A stretch of 64,000 nt of DNA from Propionibacteriaceae bacterium (GTDB lineage Bacteria; Actinomycetota; Actinomycetes; Propionibacteriales; Propionibacteriaceae), in NCBI GenBank assembly GCA_017306015.1, contig JAFKJK010000031.1, positions 1-64,000 on the forward strand. The letters are read 5' to 3'. Under the pieces are notes generated by a model, which was not told the origin of the DNA, did no database searches, and worked only from the letters and a program-made list of their open reading frames with translations. Position numbers and translations under genes: made by a program. Shown here piece after piece: positions 17,799-26,185 of this stretch (position 1 is its first letter; the number at the start of each line of letters is the position of its first letter).

Positions 17799-18466
17799 CG
17801 GACGACGCGCAGCGAGTCGATGCGTCCGTCCTCACCGAGGTCGACGGCGAGTCTCACCGTCCGCGCAACGGCGGACGGGTCGAGGTACTTCGCCGGGTCG
17901 TAGGGCCGGCCTTCAAGGGCGTTGAGTTCGGCCTGCATGTCGGTCGCCACCCGTCCGGGGTGGATCGAGGTGACCCGGATACCGCGCTCCTCGGAGCGCA
18001 GAGAGTCCGCCAGTGCGGTCAGGGCGAACTTGGACGCCGCGTAGACACTCCAGTTCGCGGACGCGCTCTGGCCGGCACCGGAGTTGATGAACACCACCAG
18101 CCCGGACGCCGCCCGCAGCGCCGGCAGCAACAGCCGGGTCAGCGTCGCCGGGGCGACCACGTTCGTGTGCAGCACCCGCTCCCACTCGGCCGTCGTCGTG
18201 CCGGTCAGCGGCCCGTGGGCGATCACGCCGGCGGAGTGCACCAGCACGTCCAGGCGTTCGATTCCGGCGACGGCGGCAGCGAGAGCGTCCGCATCGTCCA
18301 GGTCGACGCGGAACGCTTCCGCCGACTCGCACAGGGCGATGACATCGTCGATCCGGGCGGCGTCCCGTCCGCCGACCAGGACGTGGTGGGTGGGGGAGAG
18401 GGCCTCCGCGACCGCGCGTCCGATGCCCTTCGATGCGCCGGTGACCAGCGCGACCGGGCGGCTCAC
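17795..18466 (-). CDS. Short-chain dehydrogenase/reductase
   Basis: 223 residues of classical SDR type. The cofactor motif TGASKGIG is near residues 9-16, NAG is replaced by SAG (VLVHSAGVI), and catalytic Ser (FINSGAG) and YAASK are present. HPGRVATDM follows. The substrate is unknown. The GTG start overlaps the ubiA stop by GTGA, so it is translated with a decaprenyl-phosphate phosphoribosyltransferase. A role in the same lipid-linked sugar pathway is possible, but it does not resemble DprE2 closely by eye. Confidence 0.88.
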   Translation of the reverse strand: MSRPVALVTGASKGIGRAVAEALSPTHHVLVGGRDAARIDDVIALCESAEAFRVDLDDADALAAAVAGIERLDVLVHSAGVIAHGPLTGTTTAEWERVLHTNVVAPATLTRLLLPALRAASGLVVFINSGAGQSASANWSVYAASKFALTALADSLRSEERGIRVTSIHPGRVATDMQAELNALEGRPYDPAKYLDPSAVARTVRLAVDLGEDGRIDSLRVVR

Positions 18467-19368
18467 CCGAACACCGCGATCGCGAGCGGGATCGCCCAGA
18501 GGATGGCGAACGCCTGCAGCATGTGGTCGCTCAGGGCGACGTCCTCGGGCTCGCCGGCGATGCCCTTGTCGATCTGGTAGGCGTAGCGCAGCACGGCGAG
18601 GGTGAACGGCGCGATCGACACCGCAGCCCAGGGCACGCCCCACAGGTGCCCGGCCTGGTCGAATGCCCACAGGCTGTAGGAGAGGATCATCACCGCGGCC
18701 GAGAGCGACCAGACCTCACGCAGGTAGGAGTCGGTGTAGCGGGCCAGCGATGAGCGCGTGCCGGCGGCGTCCCCGAGTTCGACGAGTTCGGAGTAGCGCT
18801 TGCCGGCCACCATGAACAGCGACCCGAAGGACGCCACCAGCAGGAACCACTGGCTCAGCATCAGTCCGGACGCGACGCCGCCCGCGACCGCCCGGAGCAG
18901 GAAGCCGGCCGCGACCATGGCCAGGTCGACGATCGGCTGGTTCTTCCAGAAGAACGAGTAGCCGACCTGCAGCACCCAGTAGAAGGCGATGACGGCCCCC
19001 AGCATCGGTGCCGTCCAGAACGCGAGAAGGAGGGCCGCGGCCAGGGTCACCGCTGCCATCACCCACGCGACCGACGGCGCCAGCTCGCCGGCCGCGATCG
19101 GCCGGAACTGCTTGGTGGGATGCTGCCGATCGGCCTCGACGTCCCGGATGTCGTTGATCAGGTAGATCGAGGCGCTGACCAGGCAGAACGCCACGAACGC
19201 CCACAAGGTCGGGACGAGGACCGACGCCTCGAACAGCCGTCCCGCGGCGACCGGAGCGGCCAGCACCAGCACGTTCTTGATCCACTGCTTCGGACGCATC
19301 GCCCGTGCCCAGGCGGGCAGCAGCGACTTGTGGGGCACCGTGGTGGTCGTCGTCTCAATCTCGGCCAT
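18463..19368 (-). CDS. Decaprenyl-phosphate phosphoribosyltransferase (UbiA family)
   Basis: 301-residue polytopic membrane prenyltransferase. The first Asp-rich motif NDIRDVEAD (72-80) followed by RQHPTKQFRPIAAG is characteristic of the actinobacterial 5-phosphoribose-transferring UbiA (Rv3806c type), which makes the arabinose donor precursor for cell-wall polysaccharides. About eight to nine hydrophobic segments follow. A Thr-rich N-terminus (IETTTTTVP) precedes the first helix. It is coupled to the downstream SDR gene. No dprE1/dprE2-type epimerase genes are nearby. Confidence 0.85.
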   Translation of the reverse strand: MAEIETTTTTVPHKSLLPAWARAMRPKQWIKNVLVLAAPVAAGRLFEASVLVPTLWAFVAFCLVSASIYLINDIRDVEADRQHPTKQFRPIAAGELAPSVAWVMAAVTLAAALLLAFWTAPMLGAVIAFYWVLQVGYSFFWKNQPIVDLAMVAAGFLLRAVAGGVASGLMLSQWFLLVASFGSLFMVAGKRYSELVELGDAAGTRSSLARYTDSYLREVWSLSAAVMILSYSLWAFDQAGHLWGVPWAAVSIAPFTLAVLRYAYQIDKGIAGEPEDVALSDHMLQAFAILWAIPLAIAVFG

Positions 19369-19395
19369 GACCCCTCCAGCCTATCTGCCGCTCAT

Positions 19396-19459
19396 TTCGC
19401 TCCCGAAAGCGACGTTTGCCCCCGAACTTTCGGGAGCAAACGTCGCTTTCGGGAGCGAA
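19396..19459. repeat. 64-bp perfect inverted repeat with 24-bp arms
   Basis: The arms 19396-19419 and 19436-19459 are perfect reverse complements (left arm begins TTCGCTCCCGAAAGCGACG). The 16-base loop itself contains a smaller dyad, CCCGAA-CT-TTCGGG. It lies between the maf stop and the ubiA start, both on the minus strand. The motif TCCCGAAAG recurs in arm and loop, pointing to a repetitive extragenic palindrome. It could act as a processing or termination site for the maf transcript, though no T-run follows. Confidence 0.9.
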
Positions 19460-19464
19460 CTCTC

Positions 19465-20067
19465 TCAGGGGCGGGTCCAGAGGGTGTGCCAGGGGACTCG
19501 GAGCTCGGCGAGCATCGTCCGGAGCAGCGGGAGGCTGATCCCCACGACATTGTGCGGGTCGCCGGCGAGGCCGGTCACATAGGCGCCGCCGAGCCCGTCG
19601 ATCGTGAACGCGCCGGCCACCCGCAGCGGCTCACCCGTGGCGAGGTAGGCCTCGATCTCGTCGTCGGCCAGGTCGGCGAACGCCACCTCGGTCGTGGCCA
19701 CAGCAGTGCGCGTCTCGACCACGCCGCCGAGCCGGGCCACGACGTGGTGCCCGGTCCGCAGGTACCCCGTCCGGCCGCGCATGCGCTGCCATCGTTCCCG
19801 CGCCTGGACGGTATCGGCTGGCTTGCCCATCGCCTCACCGTCCAGGTCGAGCAGGGAGTCGCAGCCGATCACGACGACATCGCCGTCCCCGACGCGCTCG
19901 AAGACAGCGGACGCCTTCGCCTGTGCCAGCTGCGAGACCAGTTCCCCGACGTCGGCGCAGGAGAACGCGTCCTCGTCGACGTCGGAGACGATCACCTCCG
20001 GTTCGATGCCGGCGCTGCGCAGAGTGCTCAGTCGCGCCGGCGAGGCGGACGCGAGGACCAGCCGCAC
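19465..20067 (-). CDS. maf: Maf-family nucleotide pyrophosphatase
   Basis: 200 residues. Maf proteins hydrolyse non-canonical nucleoside triphosphates to monophosphates. The N-terminal LVLASASPARLSTLRSAGI motif, the GCDSLLDLDGEAMGKPAD segment and IDGLGGAYVTGLAGDPHNVVG are diagnostic. GTG start at 20067, one base after the upstream DUF937 stop. Maf beside the acyl-CoA carboxylase epsilon/beta genes is a conserved actinobacterial arrangement (as in M. tuberculosis Rv3280-Rv3282), though here DUF937 lies between. Confidence 0.93.
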   Translation of the reverse strand: MRLVLASASPARLSTLRSAGIEPEVIVSDVDEDAFSCADVGELVSQLAQAKASAVFERVGDGDVVVIGCDSLLDLDGEAMGKPADTVQARERWQRMRGRTGYLRTGHHVVARLGGVVETRTAVATTEVAFADLADDEIEAYLATGEPLRVAGAFTIDGLGGAYVTGLAGDPHNVVGISLPLLRTMLAELRVPWHTLWTRP

Positions 20068-20068
20068 G

Positions 20069-20659
20069 TCAGCGGCCAAGGATCTGCCCGAGGAGGCCGC
20101 CGAGGTCCGCGCCCTGGTCCTGCTGCTGCGCCTGCGTCGAGCCGCCGAGCAGTCCGCCCAAGAGGTCGCCGAGCCCGTTGCCCGAGCCGGCCGACCCACC
20201 GCCCAGCAGTCCGCCGAGGAGGTCGCCCAGCCCGCCGGACGAGGCCGGTGCGGCCGGGGTCTCGGCCTGCGTCCCGCCGCCGAGGAACTGCCTGGCAAGG
20301 TAGTTCAGCACGATCGGGGCGAGGATCGGCAGCAGTTTGGCCAGCAGGTCGCCCCCGAGGCCGCTCACCCCCGCCAGCCGGGACGGGTCGCCGGCGACCG
20401 TGTGCGCCACGATCTTGCGGCCGTCGTCGATGTCGATCTGGGACAGGTCCTCGCCGGTGGCCGGCGAGTCGGCGTGCTGACCGAGCGCGGTTGCCAACGA
20501 CTGCGCGCCCTCCGCGGTGGACGCGTTCGCCTGCAGGCTGCCGAGCAGCGTGGGGATGGCCGTCGCCGCAGCGCTCTGCGCAGTCGCCGGGTCGGTGCCC
20601 AGCACCTGGGCGAGCTGGTCGATGTTGATGCCGGAAAGGATGTCTTCTACCGCGTCCAT
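20069..20659 (-). CDS. DUF937 domain protein
   Basis: 196 residues. The N-terminal helical DUF937 domain is clear (DILSGINIDQLAQVLGTDPATAQSAAATAIPTLLG in part, about 6-40). The C-terminal third is Gly/Leu/Ser-rich with the repeat GLGDLLGGLLGG occurring twice, then GLLGQILGR, a low-complexity tail typical of the family. No enzymatic motif. The start ATG at 20659 is chosen for its ribosome site (GAGAGGACT). It is placed between the carboxylase subunits and maf on one strand. Function unknown. Confidence 0.85.
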   Translation of the reverse strand: MDAVEDILSGINIDQLAQVLGTDPATAQSAAATAIPTLLGSLQANASTAEGAQSLATALGQHADSPATGEDLSQIDIDDGRKIVAHTVAGDPSRLAGVSGLGGDLLAKLLPILAPIVLNYLARQFLGGGTQAETPAAPASSGGLGDLLGGLLGGGSAGSGNGLGDLLGGLLGGSTQAQQQDQGADLGGLLGQILGR

Positions 20660-20716
20660 GCCAGTCCTCTCAGTGGACGGCGCCGTCCGACCGGGCAGCA
20701 CCGATGGGCTCATCAT

Positions 20717-20941
20717 TCACCGCCGGAAAGTGCTCCGCCAAGCCTCCCGTCCGGGCAGGAGGGGGTTGCGCACGGTGTGCCAGTAGGAACGCCAGCCGCC
20801 GGCCACCGTCCCCGTGTACGGCGGGTGCGGCTGGGGACGGGCGCGTCGCACCGCGACCAGCACCGCCGCCAGCGCGGCCAGCTCCTCGTCCGACGGCGTC
20901 CCGGCGACGACCTGGAACAGGCCGGGTTCGGTGGCACTCAC
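20717..20941 (-). CDS. Acyl-CoA carboxylase epsilon subunit
   Basis: 74 residues. Epsilon subunits stabilise actinobacterial acyl-CoA carboxylase complexes. The family pattern is short: FQVVAGTPSDEELAALAAVL at the N-terminus, then a WR.YWHTVR-like segment (GGWRSYWHTVRNPLLPG). GTG start overlaps the beta-subunit stop by GTGA. The separate carriage of alpha (8147-9910) and beta/epsilon genes matches the AccA3/AccD5/AccE5 scheme. Confidence 0.88.
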   Translation of the reverse strand: MSATEPGLFQVVAGTPSDEELAALAAVLVAVRRARPQPHPPYTGTVAGGWRSYWHTVRNPLLPGREAWRSTFRR

Positions 20942-22512
20942 AGCGGGATGTTCCCGTGCTTCTTGGGCGGCAGCTGCTGCCGTTTCGTCCGCAGCAGCCG
21001 GAGCACCCGGATCACCTGGGCCCGGGTCTCGTGCGGGTAGATCACCTTGTCGACGTACCCGCGCTCGGCCGCGACGTACGGGTTGGCGAGCGTGTCGTTG
21101 TAGTCGGTGATCAGCTCCGCGCGCTTCGCTTCCGGGTCGTCGGACGCCGCCAGCTCGCGCCGGTACAGGATGTTCACCGCCCCCTCGGCCCCCATCACCG
21201 CGATCTGCGCAGTCGGCCAGGCCAGGTTCACATCGGCGCCGAGCGGCTTGGAGCCCATCACGCAGTACGCGCCGCCGTAGGCCTTGCGCGTGATCACCGT
21301 CAGCAGCGGGACGGTGGCCTCGGCGTAGGCGTAGATCAGCTTGGCGCCGCGCCGGATGATGCCGTCCCACTCCTGGTCGGTGCCGGGCAGGAAGCCGGGG
21401 ACGTCGACGAACGTCAGCACCGGAATGTTGAACGCGTCGCAGGTGCGGACGAAACGGGCGGCCTTCTCCGACGCCTTGATGTCCAGGCAGCCGGCGAAGA
21501 CCAGCGGCTGGTTCGCCACCACGCCGATGGAGCGGCCCTCGACCCGGCCGAAGCCGCAGATCATGTTCTGGGCGTACAGGCCGTGGACCTCGAGGAAGTC
21601 GTCGTCGTCGAGGACGCGGGTGATCACCTCGTGCATGTCGTAGGGCTGGTTCGCGCCGTCCGGGATGATCCCGTCCAGCGCCAGGTCGTGCTCGGTGATG
21701 ACCAGGTCGGCGTCCTCGTCGGTGTAGACCGGCGGGTCCTCCAGGTTGTTCTGCGGCAGGAACGTGATCAGCTGCCGCACGTACTCCAGCGCGTCGAGTT
21801 CGTCGGCGGCGAGGTAGTGGGAGTTCCCCGACTTCGTCGAGTGCGTCCGGCCGCCGCCGAGCTCCTCCATGGACACGTCCTCGCCGGTGACCGTCTTGAT
21901 CACCGCTGGGCCCGTGATGAACATCTGCGAGGTCTGGTCGACCATCACCACGAAGTCGGTGAGGGCGGGGGAGTAGACGTGGCCGCCGGCCGCCGCGCCC
22001 ATGATCAGCGAGATCTGCGGGATCACCCCGGACGCGAGCGTGTTGCGCCGGAAGATCTGGCTGTACAGGTCGAGGGAGACTACGCCTTCCTGGATGCGCG
22101 CGCCGCCGCCCTCGTTGATGCCGATGATCGGGCAGCCGGTCTTGATCGCGAAGTCGAGGATCTTGACGATCTTCTCCCCGTACACCTCGCCGAGGGCGCC
22201 GCCGAAGACCGTGACGTCCTGGCTGAACACGCAGACGGGACGGCCGTGGATCGAGCCGACGCCGGTGATCACCCCGTCGGTGTAGGGACGCTTCTCCTCC
22301 AGCCCGAAATTCGTCGATCGGTGCCGGGAGAACTCGTCGAATTCGGTGAAGGTGCCCTCGTCCAGCAGCGCCAGCACCCGCTCGCGGGCGGTCATCTTGC
22401 CCTGCGCGTGGACCTTCTCGACGGCCGCCGGCGCGGACGGGTTGCGGGCCTGCTCGATCCGTTCGCCGAGGTCGGCGAGCTTCCCCCTGGTGGTGTGGAT
22501 GTCCCGCTCCAT
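20938..22512 (-). CDS. Acyl-CoA carboxylase beta subunit (carboxyltransferase, AccD5/PccB type)
   Basis: 524 residues. It transfers carboxyl from biotin to an acyl-CoA, probably propionyl- and/or acetyl-CoA. The crotonase-like N- and C-domains are both present; the oxyanion-hole segments are GINEGGGARIQEGV and ITRKAYGGAYCVMGS, and PGFLPGTDQEW is typical of propionyl-CoA carboxylase-like subunits. The length fits the family. It heads the accD-accE-DUF937-maf strand run and is divergent from birA, which supplies the biotin ligase. Confidence 0.95.
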   Translation of the reverse strand: MERDIHTTRGKLADLGERIEQARNPSAPAAVEKVHAQGKMTARERVLALLDEGTFTEFDEFSRHRSTNFGLEEKRPYTDGVITGVGSIHGRPVCVFSQDVTVFGGALGEVYGEKIVKILDFAIKTGCPIIGINEGGGARIQEGVVSLDLYSQIFRRNTLASGVIPQISLIMGAAAGGHVYSPALTDFVVMVDQTSQMFITGPAVIKTVTGEDVSMEELGGGRTHSTKSGNSHYLAADELDALEYVRQLITFLPQNNLEDPPVYTDEDADLVITEHDLALDGIIPDGANQPYDMHEVITRVLDDDDFLEVHGLYAQNMICGFGRVEGRSIGVVANQPLVFAGCLDIKASEKAARFVRTCDAFNIPVLTFVDVPGFLPGTDQEWDGIIRRGAKLIYAYAEATVPLLTVITRKAYGGAYCVMGSKPLGADVNLAWPTAQIAVMGAEGAVNILYRRELAASDDPEAKRAELITDYNDTLANPYVAAERGYVDKVIYPHETRAQVIRVLRLLRTKRQQLPPKKHGNIPL

Positions 22513-22559
22513 GGCCGAACGATAGCGCCGGCTCCCACGGATTCGGCATAGTCGAAGAC

Positions 22560-23333
22560 ATGCAGACAAGCCCGGCCGTTCCCTGGTCCGACAACCCGAT
22601 GCCCTGGCCGTGGCGGGAGATCTCGGTGATCCGGGAAACAGGGTCGACGAATGCCGATCTCGCGGCTGCAGCGCGTGAGGGCGCGGCATCCGGGACGGTG
22701 CTCGTCGCCAATCACCAGACCGCGGGCCGGGGACGCCTGGACCGCGGCTGGACGGCGCCGCCGGGGGCTTCGCTGGCGATCTCGGCGCTGCTGCGTCCGC
22801 CGGCGTCCGTCCCCGCCGCACGCTGGACCTGGCTGCCGCTGCTCGCCGGCATCGCGGTCACCGACGCGCTCGGGGAGATCGCCGGTGTCGCCGCCGAGGT
22901 GAAGTGGCCGAACGACGTCCTGATCGACGGCGGCAAGGTGTGCGGGATCCTCGCCGAGCGGGTCACGGCTCCGTCCGGGGACGGCGTGGTCATCGGAATG
23001 GGGATCAACACCCGGCTGCGGTCCGACGAGCTCCCGGTGCCGACGGCGACGTCGCTGCTCCTGGCCGGCGCGGACGTGGCCGATCCTGACCTGGTCGCGG
23101 CCGTGCTGACGGCACTGGGCGGCTGGTACCGGCGCTGGCTGGACGGCGAGGACCTCGTCGAGGCGCTCACGTCCCGCTGCGCCACGATCGGACGCGAGGT
23201 GCGGGTCGAACTGCCCGCGTCCGGTGCCGTCACCGGGCTCGCGGTCGGCGTCGACGACGAGGGCCGGCTGCTCGTGCGCACCGCGGACGGGGTGCGTCCC
23301 TTCTCCGCCGGCGACGTGGTGCATCTGCGCTGA
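22560..23333 (+). CDS. birA: Biotin-[acetyl-CoA-carboxylase] ligase
   Basis: 257 residues. It activates biotin as biotinyl-AMP and attaches it to the carrier lysine of the alpha subunit. The motif GRGRLDRGW (56-64) binds biotinyl-AMP; KWPNDVLIDGGKVCGIL and GMGINTR follow, then an SH3-like C-terminal domain. The N-terminal HTH domain of E. coli BirA is absent, so it should not act as a repressor. It is divergent from accD with a 47-bp gap and lies directly before the PH-domain and GtrA genes, an order also seen in mycobacteria. Confidence 0.95.
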   Translation: MQTSPAVPWSDNPMPWPWREISVIRETGSTNADLAAAAREGAASGTVLVANHQTAGRGRLDRGWTAPPGASLAISALLRPPASVPAARWTWLPLLAGIAVTDALGEIAGVAAEVKWPNDVLIDGGKVCGILAERVTAPSGDGVVIGMGINTRLRSDELPVPTATSLLLAGADVADPDLVAAVLTALGGWYRRWLDGEDLVEALTSRCATIGREVRVELPASGAVTGLAVGVDDEGRLLVRTADGVRPFSAGDVVHLR

Positions 23334-23378
23334 CCCGAATGTGGCCGGGCCCCACCACCGGTGTGGGACGATTCCGAC

Positions 23379-23894
23379 ATGGGAATTGACCCGCAACTCC
23401 TGGGCCAGGGCGAAGTCGAGGTGCTGAGCCTGCGCACCCACGCGAAGGCGCTGATCCGGCCGGCGCTGGTGCTGCTGCTGATCGCGGTCGCCATCGGCGT
23501 CGCGTTCGCGCTGCTGCCTCCGGAATGGGTCGCCGCCGCCTGGTGGGTGATCGTGGTCCTCGGCCTGATCGCGGCTGCGATCTGGGTGCTGGTGCCGTTC
23601 CTGAACTGGTGGACGACGACCTACACGTTCACCAACCGCCGGATCATCACCCGCCGCGGGATCCTCACCAAGAGCGGCCACGACCTGCCGCTGACCCGGA
23701 TCAACAACGTGGCCTACAACCGCTCGCTGACCGACCGGATGTTCGGCTGCGGCAGCCTGGAACTGACCACGGCCGCGGACGAACCGGTCGTCCTGGACGA
23801 TATCCCCGACGTCGAGCGCGTCCACGTCGTGATGACCGAACTGCTGTTCGCCGGGGACGACCCGATCAGGAACCCGCAGAGCCGGGACGACTGA
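23379..23894 (+). CDS. PH-domain (bPH2/DUF304) membrane protein
   Basis: 171 residues. Two membrane helices (about 27-49 and 55-77) are followed by a bacterial PH-like domain with the family segment YTFTNRRIITRRGILTKSG and the LTRINNV motif. The role is unknown; such proteins are conserved next to birA/purK in actinobacteria (Rv3278c-like). The ATG at 23379 is chosen; an in-frame GTG lies 18 bp upstream. Confidence 0.85.
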   Translation: MGIDPQLLGQGEVEVLSLRTHAKALIRPALVLLLIAVAIGVAFALLPPEWVAAAWWVIVVLGLIAAAIWVLVPFLNWWTTTYTFTNRRIITRRGILTKSGHDLPLTRINNVAYNRSLTDRMFGCGSLELTTAADEPVVLDDIPDVERVHVVMTELLFAGDDPIRNPQSRDD

Positions 23895-23897
23895 GCG

Positions 23898-24350
23898 TTG
23901 GCAGTCCCGGACGCCGAGCCTGGCGAGCGGATCGCGCTGGGGACCCAGTTGTTCCGCTTCGTCGTCACCGGCGTGCTGTCGGCGGTGGTCGACTTCGGCC
24001 TGCTGGTTGCGCTGATGAGTGCCTCCCTCGATCACACTCCCGCAAAAGCGCTGTCCTTCGTCGCCGGCACCGCCACGGCCTACCTGATCAACCGGCGATG
24101 GACGTTCGCCGCCGAGCCGTCCAAGCGACGGTTCGTCGCGGTGATGGCGCTGTACGGGATCACCTTCGCCGTGCAGGTCGGGCTGTTCGCCGTCCTGTTC
24201 CCCTGGGCACAGCGGGCTTGGGGCGATCTGGTGCTCGTGCAGGTCGACGACTTCGCCATCACCGTGCCGCAACTGGTCGGCTTCGTCATCGCGCAGGGCG
24301 TCGCCACAGCCGTGAACTTCGTCGTCCAGCGGACGCTGATCTTCCGTTGA
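23898..24350 (+). CDS. GtrA-family membrane protein
   Basis: 150 residues with four hydrophobic segments. The pattern FRFVVTGVLSAVVDFGLLVAL followed by YLINRRWTF and a C-terminal NFVVQRTLIFR is typical of GtrA flippase-like proteins, which are thought to move polyprenyl-linked sugars across the membrane. TTG start at 23898, three bases after the PH-domain gene stop. Conserved neighbour of purK in actinobacteria (Rv3277-like). Confidence 0.88.
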   Translation: MAVPDAEPGERIALGTQLFRFVVTGVLSAVVDFGLLVALMSASLDHTPAKALSFVAGTATAYLINRRWTFAAEPSKRRFVAVMALYGITFAVQVGLFAVLFPWAQRAWGDLVLVQVDDFAITVPQLVGFVIAQGVATAVNFVVQRTLIFR

Positions 24351-24376
24351 CCCGGTGAGTTCGGCACGCTAGGGCC

Positions 24377-24808
24377 ATGGACGTGCTCGTGCTGGACGCC
24401 TCGCTGGCCGCTGGCTGCTATCTGGTCAGCGGCCGGTCCCGCACGGTGTGGGTGCTCGACTGGCGGCCACCGATGCCGGCCTATGTCGTCCGCCTGCGCG
24501 GTGAGGACTCGCCAGCGGACTCGTCCGACTCGCGCTGGGTGCGCCTTCTCGAGGTTGCCAGTGTCGATCCGGAAACCGGCGCCATTGAGCCAGGGGTGGT
24601 CCGGGTGGGCCGGCGGCACCGCTGGACGACGAATCCCGGAGCGCGGACGGAACACCCAGAATCCTGGGTGGTGCAGAGCCGGTGCACGGCCATCGAACCA
24701 GTCTCGCGTGATCGACTGGGCCGTCTCCTCGCGGCAGCGGATGCCGCTCGGGTAACCGGGCCGAGCGACCCTCGCTGGTCCGCAGCGCGCGTTGATCCCG
24801 CTGGCTAG
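24377..24808 (+). CDS. Hypothetical protein, no recognised family
   Basis: 143 residues, soluble, with many Arg, Trp and Val residues and short beta-like stretches (VLVLDASLAAGCYLVSG, TVWVLDWR). No signal peptide, membrane segment or motif is visible. G+C use matches its neighbours. It sits between gtrA and another orphan gene in a spot where the mycobacterial order would go straight to purK. It could be a local insertion. Confidence 0.55.
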   Translation: MDVLVLDASLAAGCYLVSGRSRTVWVLDWRPPMPAYVVRLRGEDSPADSSDSRWVRLLEVASVDPETGAIEPGVVRVGRRHRWTTNPGARTEHPESWVVQSRCTAIEPVSRDRLGRLLAAADAARVTGPSDPRWSAARVDPAG

Positions 24809-24817
24809 TCTTGCCGC

Positions 24818-25411
24818 ATGCTCTCGGGGCGTGCCAGCTACCAGTTCGGTGGCGCCATGCTCGCCGGCGTACTGGCCGTCCTCGCCGTCGCCGTCAAGCT
24901 CGTCGGTTGCACGGTCGTCCTCGGACCGGTTCGTGTGGGGTGGTACCTTCCGGCGCTCGGCGCGATCCTGGCGCTCGTCGGAGCTGCGGCGCTGGCTGCG
25001 CCGACCTGGCTCCGGGTGGTCGGCCTGACGATGCTGGTGCCGGCGGTCCCGCTCGCAGGGCTGGCCATGGGTGGTCTCGCGCTGGCCGGCTTCGGCGCGG
25101 TCCCGATGCCGGTCCAGCGCACCGCGGCCCCGGAGTGGCCGCGTCGCGAACTCGTGATCCGCGAGTGGGTGGACGTGATCGACCCGATGTACGACCTGAG
25201 CGTGGAAACGCCGGGCGTGATCGGGCTGGGTTGGCCCGTCGGCTGCGTGAACGGCGATTACCAGTCGCTGCTCGACGCGCGGTGGCTCGCGGCGGGGAAA
25301 CTGGCCGTCACCGTCGACTCCGGCGACGGCCCGGAAGTCGTGACCGTTATGGTGGATCGGGTGACCGGGAAGGTCGCCGGCGTGGTTCCGGAGGTGCTCC
25401 GCCACTGTTGA
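24818..25411 (+). CDS. Hypothetical membrane-anchored protein
   Basis: 197 residues. Three hydrophobic segments fill the first half (about 11-34, 42-62 and 66-92). The outside C-terminal half carries a compact domain (YDLSVETPGVIGLGWPV, then VTVMVDRVTGKVAGVVPEV). No family recognised. It begins 9 bp after the preceding orphan gene and ends 30 bp before the convergent peptidase gene. Reading-frame coherence and hydrophobic pattern support that it is real. Confidence 0.65.
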   Translation: MLSGRASYQFGGAMLAGVLAVLAVAVKLVGCTVVLGPVRVGWYLPALGAILALVGAAALAAPTWLRVVGLTMLVPAVPLAGLAMGGLALAGFGAVPMPVQRTAAPEWPRRELVIREWVDVIDPMYDLSVETPGVIGLGWPVGCVNGDYQSLLDARWLAAGKLAVTVDSGDGPEVVTVMVDRVTGKVAGVVPEVLRHC

Positions 25412-25441
25412 CAGACCGTGCGCACCCGGACCGCGGCTCGG

Positions 25442-26158
25442 TCAGAGGACGGTCATCTCCTGTGGCTCGACCAGGACGCCGCTGGCGGTCGGCAGGTCCG
25501 ACGGCAGCACATGGTAGACGCGCTTGCCGGGGGTCTCGGCGATGAACTGCGCTGCCACGCCGTCGACGTAGTGGACGCCGGCACCGTCGTCCGCGCCGTA
25601 GCCGGCGGGGAGATCGCCACTGGCCACGGCGTCGGTGTAGGCCGGCGCCCGGCCGGCCTCACCGTCGAAGTGCGGGCAGAAGCTGCCGTCGACCAGGCCC
25701 AGGCCTCCGCGCCAGGGACGGAAGTCGCCGAAGGAGTCGGTGATGCACCCGGAGTACCAGCAGGAGCCTCCCGCCGACACCCCGGCCAGCACCACGTCCC
25801 CGGCTGCCGCCCTGGCACCGATCGCGCGGTCGACGCCGTGCGCCTGCCACAGCGCCATCAGGTTCACCGTGTGGCCGCCGCCGACCAGGATCAGGTCGGC
25901 GTCGGCGATCCGCCGCACCGAGGCGGCCGCGCCGCCGTCCCAGACCGAGAGGATCATCGTCCGTACGCCCAACGTCCCGTAGGCGAGCAGGAACTTGTTG
26001 ATGTACTGCGGATCGTCCGCCGAAGCCGTCGGGGCGAAGCACACCAGGGGGGACCGTTTGCCGGTCAACTCCACCAGGTAGCGGTCGAAGTTCGTCGGGG
26101 CTCCCTGCGGCGACATCGAGAAGCCGCCACCACCCATGGCGACGATGTGCACGGTCAT
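25442..26158 (-). CDS. Peptidase E-like serine peptidase (S51 family)
   Basis: 238 residues. S51 peptidases resemble class I glutamine amidotransferases and cleave N-terminal Asp dipeptides or related substrates. The nucleophile motif GVSAGGSCW (Ser in S-A-G-G-S), the upstream LILVGGGHTVNLMALW and the FCPHFDGE histidine segment match the catalytic arrangement. Start ATG at 26158, 27 bp from the divergent purK GTG. Cytoplasmic. The particular substrate is unknown. Confidence 0.85.
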   Translation of the reverse strand: MTVHIVAMGGGGFSMSPQGAPTNFDRYLVELTGKRSPLVCFAPTASADDPQYINKFLLAYGTLGVRTMILSVWDGGAAASVRRIADADLILVGGGHTVNLMALWQAHGVDRAIGARAAAGDVVLAGVSAGGSCWYSGCITDSFGDFRPWRGGLGLVDGSFCPHFDGEAGRAPAYTDAVASGDLPAGYGADDGAGVHYVDGVAAQFIAETPGKRVYHVLPSDLPTASGVLVEPQEMTVL

Positions 26159-26185
26159 GCCGCCAATACTGGCAGAATCCGGCGG

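Noticed and set aside
19396..19459. Rho-independent terminator
   Set aside because: The stem is far longer than needed and no T-run follows on either strand; treated as a repeat.
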